Positions 1 through 4,447 of a stretch of DNA of 7,069 nt are shown in pieces. The first letter of the stretch is position 1, and each line of letters opens with the position of its first letter. The DNA lies in the NCBI GenBank assembly GCA_009923125.1, contig RFUD01000119.1:1-7069 (forward strand). The letters run 5' to 3'. Below the pieces are notes generated by a model. That model ran no database searches and was not told where the DNA came from. It was given only the letters and a program-made list of their open reading frames with translations. Origin of the DNA: Planctomycetia bacterium (GTDB taxonomy: Bacteria > Planctomycetota > Planctomycetia > Pirellulales > UBA1268). The position numbers were made by a program, and so were the translations under genes.

Positions 1-438
1 GGCCCCCGCGCGGGGGCCGGGCTCGACCGCGAGTTCGCGACGGGCCGACTCGTCGAGCATCTTCAGCAGTTTGGAGATGCACAGCGTGTTGATGCTCACC
101 CGCATCTCCTCGGCCTCGGCCTTGAGCGACTCGTGGAGTGATCGGGGCATCCGCACCGTCACGACCCGCTGGGTTTCGCGTTCGGCGGGGCGGTCCCGCT
201 GTTGGGTCCGCAGGTCGTCGAGCATTTCCCGGATCCGGGTGTATTCGGAGGAGCATTCGAAGCGGACGAGCGCCTCCGGGGTCCGGAACGCCCGGCGGAC
301 GATGCCATCGACCCCCAGCACCTCTCGGAAGAACACGACCCATTCGGGCCGCATTCGATAGAGCTTCTCGGCCACCTCGAGCACGGCGGCCGCTCCGTGG
401 GTCGAAAATGTCGTTTCGTCCTGCAGTTTGGTCGCCAT
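1..438 (-). CDS. Ribbon-helix-helix (HicB C-terminal/Arc-like) protein, C-terminally cut by window edge
   Basis: The frame reads from an ATG at 438 down to base 1 without a stop: 146 residues seen, true end outside the window. The N-terminus is MATKLQDETTFSTHG. Residues about 17-77 look helical, with a WVVFFREVLG segment at 33-42 and an RRAFRTPEALVRFE segment at 48-61. Residues about 91-126 form a ribbon-helix-helix: a short strand (VVTVRMP), helix 1 (SLHESLKAEAEEM) and helix 2 (SINTLCISKLLKML). This resembles the C-terminal DNA-binding part of HicB-like antitoxins, but no HicB degenerate RNase-H domain precedes it and no toxin gene is visible. I recall similar proteins as planctomycete conserved hypotheticals; that is memory, not a search. 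A role as a DNA-binding regulator is inferred and its target is unknown. No strong ribosome-binding site precedes the ATG; the start was chosen from the family-like N-terminus. Confidence 0.78.
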   Translation of the reverse strand, partial: MATKLQDETTFSTHGAAAVLEVAEKLYRMRPEWVVFFREVLGVDGIVRRAFRTPEALVRFECSSEYTRIREMLDDLRTQQRDRPAERETQRVVTVRMPRSLHESLKAEAEEMRVSINTLCISKLLKMLDESARRELAVEPGPRAGA

Positions 439-602
439 CCTGGGTCTCGCTGTCTCGGGGGTGCCTTGGAGATCGTCCGGAGCGATGGGCGAGCGCCCGA
501 CGGCGGACGATTCATTGATGCAAGGACGGTCAAGTGATGTCACGAAGTGCTTGCAAAACATGGACTTGCGTCCTGCGAGGCGACGGCGACTTCTTTTCGG
601 GC

Positions 603-653
603 AGGACTGCGCAGCGCGGAGGCAGTCCTCCGGCTGCCTAATCTTGAGGCAGC
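603..653. repeat. Two adjacent hairpins with a competing alternative pairing
   Basis: AGGACTGC (603-610) pairs perfectly with GCAGTCCT (622-629), an 8-bp stem with an 11-nt loop. GCTGCCT (633-639) pairs perfectly with AGGCAGC (647-653), a 7-bp stem with a 7-nt loop. CTGCCT at 634-639 can also pair with AGGCAG at 620-625, which overlaps the first stem, so the two arrangements exclude each other. No T-tract follows on either strand. It could be a compound terminator region for the operon ending at 709 or a structured leader for the ribbon-helix-helix transcript. The inverted repeats are plain in the sequence; any function is inferred. Confidence 0.4.
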
Positions 654-678
654 TCGCCGGAGTCGCATTTGCCAACTG

Positions 679-698
679 TCCGGCCTGGAGCGGCCGGA
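679..698 (-). terminator. Probable terminator hairpin after the ATP-grasp gene
   Basis: TCCGGCC (679-685) and GGCCGGA (692-698) form a 7-bp GC-rich stem with a 6-nt loop, 10 bp past the stop codon of the ATP-grasp gene in its direction of transcription. The minus-strand T-run lies before the hairpin, not after it, so this is not a canonical intrinsic terminator. The position right behind the operon is the main support. Confidence 0.4.
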
Positions 699-708
699 AA
701 ATCAATCC

Positions 709-1575
709 TCATTCGGGCCGCTCGAGCTGCCGAACAACGGCCGCGGCGATGTCGATGCCGAGCGCCGATTCGAGGCCCCGCCAGCCTGGAACCGCGTTGA
801 CCTCCAGGACGACCGGTCCGGAGGGGGTGGGAAACAGATCGACACCGGCGATCTCGGCGCCGACAGCCCGCGCCGACCGAACCGCCAGGTCGGCCCAGTT
901 TGCCGGGGCGTTCCAGGCCTCCGGCCTGGCTCCCGAGGAGACGTTGATCCGCCAGTCCCCCGTGGCGATCCGGCGCATCGCGAACGTCCGCGAACCGATC
1001 ACCAGGATCCGCGCGTCCCAGATCCCATCGGGCAGAAACTCCTGCAGATAACAGACGGCGCCCGGCGGAGCCGCGGAGCGGGCCGCGTCGAGCCACGGCT
1101 CCAGATCGGCACGCGACGAAATCCGTCCGATGCCGCGGCCCCGCGACCCGAAGAGCGGCTTGACGACGGCATCGCCGCCGAGCGCCTCCCAGGCGGCCAC
1201 GATTCCCGCGGCATCCTGGGCCACCCGTGTGCGGGGCACCGGTATCCCGGCGTCGTGGAGGAGCGTGAGGGCGAGGTACTTGTCGATCGCCGCTTCGAGG
1301 GCCCGCGGGGCGTTGACCACGCGCCGGCCGCGGGCGAGACGTCCGAGAATGTCCATGCGGAAGATCACGTCCTCGAGCGTGCCGGCCGGCATGCCGCGCA
1401 CGACGAGCGCATCGGTTTCCGTCACGAACCTCGGCAGCAGCCGTTCCTCCGGACCGATCTCGGCGGCCAGTTCGTGCCAGCCCACCACCTTCGCCTCGTG
1501 ACCGGCGGCGGTCAGCGCTGCGACGAGACGGCGCACGTGCCAGCCAGCCGCGGCGCCCAGCACGCCCACACGCAT
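709..1575 (-). CDS. RimK-like ATP-grasp ligase, probably for a C1 cofactor
   Basis: This 288-residue protein has the ATP-grasp order of RimK/LysX/MptN-type carboxylate-amine ligases. An N-terminal Rossmann-like part starts MRVGVLGAAAGWHV. VVKPLFGSRGRGI at 137-149 is the nucleotide-binding strand and loop, QEFL at 178-181 is the hinge, and DWRINVSSGA lies at 207-216. AGVDLFP (243-249) and VLEVNAVPGW (256-265) supply the Mg-ATP ligands D245, E258 and N260. Such enzymes join an amino acid, often glutamate, to a carboxylate via an acyl phosphate. The gene starts 4 bp after the mch stop with a TGAGGG-like ribosome site inside mch, so the two are probably cotranscribed. That context points to modification of H4MPT or methanofuran, as for archaeal MptN or MfnD. 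The actual substrate cannot be read from sequence, and ribosomal S6 or lysine-carrier modification remain possible but less likely here. Confidence 0.85.
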   Translation of the reverse strand: MRVGVLGAAAGWHVRRLVAALTAAGHEAKVVGWHELAAEIGPEERLLPRFVTETDALVVRGMPAGTLEDVIFRMDILGRLARGRRVVNAPRALEAAIDKYLALTLLHDAGIPVPRTRVAQDAAGIVAAWEALGGDAVVKPLFGSRGRGIGRISSRADLEPWLDAARSAAPPGAVCYLQEFLPDGIWDARILVIGSRTFAMRRIATGDWRINVSSGARPEAWNAPANWADLAVRSARAVGAEIAGVDLFPTPSGPVVLEVNAVPGWRGLESALGIDIAAAVVRQLERPE

Positions 1576-1579
1576 GCCC

Positions 1580-2578
1580 TCACCGCCCCGACGATGCCGC
1601 GGATGGGGCCCCCGGCGCGAATGAGCCGCCGACGATTTCCGGGGCGAGTGCCCCGAACCGATGCCGGCGACCGGTGTCGATGTTCACGAGTTCGACGAGG
1701 GCGGGGGCGAAGAGCGCCGGATCGAGCGCGTAGAAGTCTCCACCCGCCCGGGTGAACAGCGTTGCGAACGGCTCGCCGTAGGCTTCGGAGGCGCGGCTCA
1801 CCATCCGCGGACCGACGTCGCACAGGGTCTCGTCGTCGCCACGCACCTCGAGCGTCACGAACCCGCCGTAGAGGATGGCGTCGTTCGTGCGGCCGATCGC
1901 CGCGAGGTCGTTCCGCGCCACGGGGGCGAGCGGAGCACGGCCGACGCCGCGAACGACGCGCGACAGATCGAAGCCCAGGTCGTGCAGTTTGTGGAGGGCG
2001 GTCTCGAGGGACCGCGCGATCACCTGCAGCGTCCCGGCCGGACTCGCCGTGCGGGCGACGAGCAGGGTCAGCGACTCGGGGGCGACGCCGGCGGCCGCGG
2101 CGAGGTCGCGACACACCTTCTCGGGCGGGAGGGCGGATGCCTCCAGGATTCCGACGGCGACCGGCGGCCGCTCGCGGCAGCCGATCGTGTCGTACAGCGG
2201 TTCCCGGCCGATCGCCGCGCGGATCGGGCCGCTGGCCATCGCGAAGAATCCGTCGTCGCTCACCTTCCAGCCGGCGTACTGTGCGGCGAGGCAGGCCGTG
2301 ACGGGCTGTTCGCTGCGGACCGCCACGACCGGCCACGGGCAGGCCGGCCACGCGGCATCGAACCCGGCGTCATGCGATCCTGTCGGCTCGATCCACACCC
2401 GACCCAGTCCGGCGAGCGCGGCCTCGGCCATCGCCAGTCCGGCGGCATCGCTTCCGGGGGCCCGCACACCACAGTCGATCACCCGGGCGCCCGCGACGTG
2501 CGACGCCGTGATCGCGAGCGAACCGGCCTCGGTCAGCGCCCGTGTGGCGACGAGCAGGCCCGATGCGTTCAAGTTCAT
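1580..2578 (-). CDS. mch: Methenyltetrahydromethanopterin cyclohydrolase
   Basis: Mch interconverts methenyl-H4MPT and 5-formyl-H4MPT in the cytoplasmic tetrahydromethanopterin C1 pathway, which some bacteria use to oxidise or detoxify formaldehyde. At 332 residues it is slightly longer than the usual 310-325. The family signature GRTNDAILYGG is at 229-239. Other family-like blocks are YAGWKV (101-106) followed by FFAMASGPIRAA (111-122), SPAGTLQVIARSLETALHKL (179-198) and the C-terminal DPALFAPA-LVELVN with FG-LAPE (286-314). The start at 2578 gives MNLNASGLL, a normal Mch beginning. It leads the minus-strand operon with the ATP-grasp gene 4 bp behind, and is divergent from the DtxR-type regulator, with 116 bp between the chosen starts. 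The last dozen residues (APGAPSAASSGR) look like a low-complexity tail. Identification is firm. Confidence 0.96.
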   Translation of the reverse strand: MNLNASGLLVATRALTEAGSLAITASHVAGARVIDCGVRAPGSDAAGLAMAEAALAGLGRVWIEPTGSHDAGFDAAWPACPWPVVAVRSEQPVTACLAAQYAGWKVSDDGFFAMASGPIRAAIGREPLYDTIGCRERPPVAVGILEASALPPEKVCRDLAAAAGVAPESLTLLVARTASPAGTLQVIARSLETALHKLHDLGFDLSRVVRGVGRAPLAPVARNDLAAIGRTNDAILYGGFVTLEVRGDDETLCDVGPRMVSRASEAYGEPFATLFTRAGGDFYALDPALFAPALVELVNIDTGRRHRFGALAPEIVGGSFAPGAPSAASSGR

Positions 2579-2593
2579 GCGACGGCGTTCCCA

Positions 2594-2621
2594 TCGACCC
2601 GGCGGCGGATGCGGCCATAAT
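2594..2621 (+). promoter_or_regulatory. Candidate promoter of the DtxR-type gene
   Basis: CATAAT at 2616-2621 matches the -10 consensus at five of six positions, rare in such GC-rich sequence. TCGACC at 2594-2599, with a 16-bp spacer, is a weak -35 (four of six). It would give a leader of about 65-70 nt before the GTG start at 2695. The same AT-rich spot provides the opposing mch -10, so the two promoters could exclude each other. Confidence 0.33.
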
Positions 2622-2645
2622 GCTGTCCGTGGAGACCGGGAGCAA
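2617..2645 (-). promoter_or_regulatory. Candidate mch promoter
   Basis: On the minus strand TTGCTC (2640-2645) and CATTAT (2617-2622) are separated by 17 bp, placing transcription start about 30 bases before the mch ATG. The -10 matches the sigma-70 consensus at four of six positions and the -35 at three. The -10 overlaps the candidate -10 of the divergent gene. Rated low because matches of this quality arise by chance. Confidence 0.3.
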
Positions 2646-2694
2646 TCCCCGGCCGTTTCCCGCCACCCGTCGCGCCTTCCGAGCGGTACCCACC

Positions 2695-3366
2695 GTGCCC
2701 AGCCTGACCGTCGAGAACTACGTCAAGACGATCTACCAGATCGCGGCCGCCCAGTCGGGCGCGGCGGCGACGACGGGCCAGATCGCGGCGGCCCTGAACG
2801 TCGCCCCCGGCACCGTCACCAGCATGCTGAAGACGCTCGACGCCGCCCGGCTCGCGGTGCATCGGCCCTACGAGGGCGTGTCGCTGACGCCGGCCGGCCG
2901 GGTGCTGGCGCTGCGGGTCATCCGCCGGCATCGGCTGCTCGAACTGTTCCTGATGCGGACGCTCGCCATGAACTGGGACGAGGTGCACGACGAGGCCGAG
3001 CACATGGAGCACGCGGTGAGCGACCTGCTCGTCGATCGGATCGACGAGTTTCTCGGACACCCGGACGTCGATCCGCACGGCGACCCCATTCCGCGCGGCG
3101 ACGGCAAGACGCTCCAACCCCCGCTCGAGCCGGCTGCGCGGCCGCTGGCCGAGTGCGTCGCCGGGGCCTCGTTTCGCCTGGCCCGCGTGGTCGATCAGTC
3201 GGCCGGTTTTCTGCGGTCGCTGACCGACTCCGGCCTGACCTTGGGGACGGTGGGGCAGGTCGAGCGCAACCCGGATGGCGCGGGGTTGATGCGCATCCGC
3301 GTCAGTCGCCGACCGATCTCCCTGTCGCTCGACACCGCAGGCAAACTGCTCGTGGTGGACGCCTGA
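2695..3366 (+). CDS. DtxR/MntR-family metal-dependent transcriptional regulator with FeoA-like domain
   Basis: I chose the GTG at 2695 (223 residues) over upstream ATGs because it begins PSLTVENYVKTIYQI, matching where DtxR-family proteins normally start; a GAGCGG lies 8 bases upstream. Residues 1-70 are a winged helix-turn-helix, with the recognition helix near 37-50. The metal and dimerisation part at about 71-120 carries H79, E83, H98, E102, E105 and H106, which align one-for-one with known DtxR ligand positions. Position 102 is Glu, as in MntR, not the Cys of DtxR. However, the helix-1 ligands are altered: N8 replaces the Met/Asp and K11 replaces the second MntR Glu. Residues about 150-223 form an SH3/FeoA-like domain. 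These proteins bind DNA when loaded with Fe(II) or Mn(II). Being divergent from mch and convergent with the CitG-like gene, it may control this neighbourhood or itself, but I recognise no operator. Metal preference is uncertain. Confidence 0.9.
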   Translation: MPSLTVENYVKTIYQIAAAQSGAAATTGQIAAALNVAPGTVTSMLKTLDAARLAVHRPYEGVSLTPAGRVLALRVIRRHRLLELFLMRTLAMNWDEVHDEAEHMEHAVSDLLVDRIDEFLGHPDVDPHGDPIPRGDGKTLQPPLEPAARPLAECVAGASFRLARVVDQSAGFLRSLTDSGLTLGTVGQVERNPDGAGLMRIRVSRRPISLSLDTAGKLLVVDA

Positions 3367-3392
3367 CGCGGACGCGTGTCGGCTCAGGCGTC
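3358..3392. terminator. Bidirectional stem-loop containing both stop codons of convergent genes
   Basis: GACGCCTGA (3358-3366) and TCAGGCGTC (3384-3392) are a perfect 9-bp inverted repeat around a 17-nt loop. Each arm encodes the last two residues and stop (Asp-Ala-stop) of its gene: the plus-strand DtxR-type gene on the left arm, the minus-strand CitG-like gene on the right. The position suits a shared terminator, though no T-run follows on either side. Confidence 0.5.
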
Positions 3393-4361
3393 GCAAGGCG
3401 ACTGCGACCGCACCGCGGGCACGGGGCCGGCCGGTTCCTGCAGACGGCCCGTCACGAGCAGCACGTAGAGCGCGGCGGCCACCAGGTCGGCGGTCGTTCC
3501 CGGGTTGATTGTGCCCGGTCGGACACCCCCCTCCGGCACGACGAGATCGCCGAAACCACGGCCGGTGAGCAGGTCGCGCTCGAACGCCCGGGTCGCGTCG
3601 GGCCAGTCCTCCGGAGCGACCGCGAGCGTGGCGGCGGCCCGCGCCGACACGCGCTCGGCGGCCCGCGGGCCATGCTTGCGGGCGATCAGCGAATCGGGCT
3701 CGCGGGCCAACTGCCGCAGGAAGGCGCGGACGATGGCGTCGCCCAGGTCGCGGCCCGCGAGCAGTTCCTGCTCGAGATCCGTCACCGGCCCCGCGAAGAG
3801 CGGCTCGTAACCCTGGGCCCACAGGCGGGCGATCTGGTCGTGCGGCGCCGCGGACCGCATGGCCGCCAGCAGGTCCTCCGGCGGTGCGCCCGCGATGTCC
3901 CAGCGGTCGCGCGTGCCCATGCCCCCAGGTCGTGCCGCCTTGATCGCCTCCCAGCAGTCATGGGCGTCGTCGGGCACGAGTCCCGCGAGCACGCGGGCCA
4001 CCGCCGCCGGCCCCGGCGGCTCACCGTCCGGCACGGCGGCCAGGGGCGCCGCGACGAGCACGATGCCGAGATTGGCGTTGGATCGCGTGACGCGGCGCGA
4101 CGCCGAGACGGCGGCGAGGATCGTGGCCCCCAGCCGACGCCCGGCCGCTGCGTCGAAGGCCGGGGCGATCGCCGCTCCGGCCGCCAGCAGTTCCGCATGG
4201 GTCAGATCGGCGAACGCCGTGCCAGGATGGACGTTGCCCGGTTTCGCCGCCGTGGCCTCGAGTTCGCAGGCCAGGCGGATGCACCAGCCGCGTGAGCCCG
4301 GCGGGAACCCGGCCGGGCGGTCCGTGTCGGTCGTATGAGGTTTTTGCGTGGGTCCGCTCAT
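3384..4361 (-). CDS. CitG-like (triphosphoribosyl-dephospho-CoA synthase family) protein of a C1-cofactor module
   Basis: From the ATG at 4361 this is 325 residues; a longer frame upstream to 4469 would add an unlikely N-terminus overlapping the divergent gene's upstream region. Family features: LACELEATAAKPGNVHPG at 30-47, TRSNANLGIVLVAAPLA at 92-108, ARPGGMGTRDRWD at 143-155, DSLIARKHG at 223-231 and NPGTTADLVAAALYVLL at 286-302. Classical CitG makes the citrate-lyase prosthetic-group precursor from ATP and dephospho-CoA. No citrate or malonate lyase gene is present. This form resembles the version I recall in archaea and in bacteria with H4MPT genes, where its reaction is not settled to my knowledge. 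With mch and an ATP-grasp gene close by on the same strand, a role in making H4MPT or methanofuran is the best inference. The gene order, with an opposing regulator between, means it is not in the mch operon. Confidence 0.83.
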   Translation of the reverse strand: MSGPTQKPHTTDTDRPAGFPPGSRGWCIRLACELEATAAKPGNVHPGTAFADLTHAELLAAGAAIAPAFDAAAGRRLGATILAAVSASRRVTRSNANLGIVLVAAPLAAVPDGEPPGPAAVARVLAGLVPDDAHDCWEAIKAARPGGMGTRDRWDIAGAPPEDLLAAMRSAAPHDQIARLWAQGYEPLFAGPVTDLEQELLAGRDLGDAIVRAFLRQLAREPDSLIARKHGPRAAERVSARAAATLAVAPEDWPDATRAFERDLLTGRGFGDLVVPEGGVRPGTINPGTTADLVAAALYVLLVTGRLQEPAGPVPAVRSQSPCDA

Positions 4362-4447
4362 GGCCTGTGGTCCGGCTCGCGCAAGGGTACACTGCCGGGC
4401 AAATTTTCCCTCCGCCCCATCTCCTCCGTCCCATCGATGGCCCCTCC
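4362..4447. promoter_or_regulatory. Divergent control region between the CitG-like gene and ppk1
   Basis: Only 86 bp separate the two divergent starts, so both promoters must lie here or inside the genes. On the plus strand GGTACACT (4386-4393) contains a plausible -10 (TACACT, four of six), about 54 bp before the ppk1 ATG, but I find no matching -35. An AT-rich patch AAATTTT sits at 4401-4407. Nothing resembling a Pho box is evident. Confidence 0.3.

Larger units (their letters stand above)
439..708. other. Intergenic region without a convincing gene
   Basis: This 270-bp stretch separates the ribbon-helix-helix gene from the end of the mch/ATP-grasp operon, both on the minus strand. Open frames crossing it have no recognisable protein features and no codon pattern like the neighbours, so I read them as chance frames. 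It should hold the promoter of the ribbon-helix-helix gene. A TTGACC hexamer lies at 528-533 on the minus strand, but I see no good -10 box at the right distance, so I do not call it. The half from 603 to 698 is dense in inverted repeats, listed separately. Confidence 0.6.

Noticed and set aside
159..533. Minus-strand frame of 124 codons over the ribbon-helix-helix gene
   Set aside because: Different frame from the gene starting at 438; Arg/Pro/Ser-rich with no motif, while the overlapping frame has a clear ribbon-helix-helix.
547..1755. Plus-strand frame of 402 codons opposite the ATP-grasp gene
   Set aside because: It is a shadow of the real minus-strand gene, with a low-complexity Arg/Gly/Pro-rich product.
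2542..2694. N-terminal extension of the DtxR-type protein from the ATG at 2542 or 2620
   Set aside because: The 2542 start lies inside mch and the 2620 ATG overlaps the best -10 box. The extra residues look non-coding and the family begins at PSLTVENY, so the GTG at 2695 is preferred.
2579..2694. DtxR or MntR operator in the divergent region
   Set aside because: I looked for the long interrupted palindromes these repressors bind and found no convincing match; only the promoter-like hexamers stand out.
1875..4295. Very long plus-strand frame (806 codons) across mch, the regulator and the CitG-like gene
   Set aside because: It is rich in Arg, Pro and Ala, shows no family motif, and lies over three well-supported genes in other frames or on the other strand. 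Long chance frames are common at this GC content.
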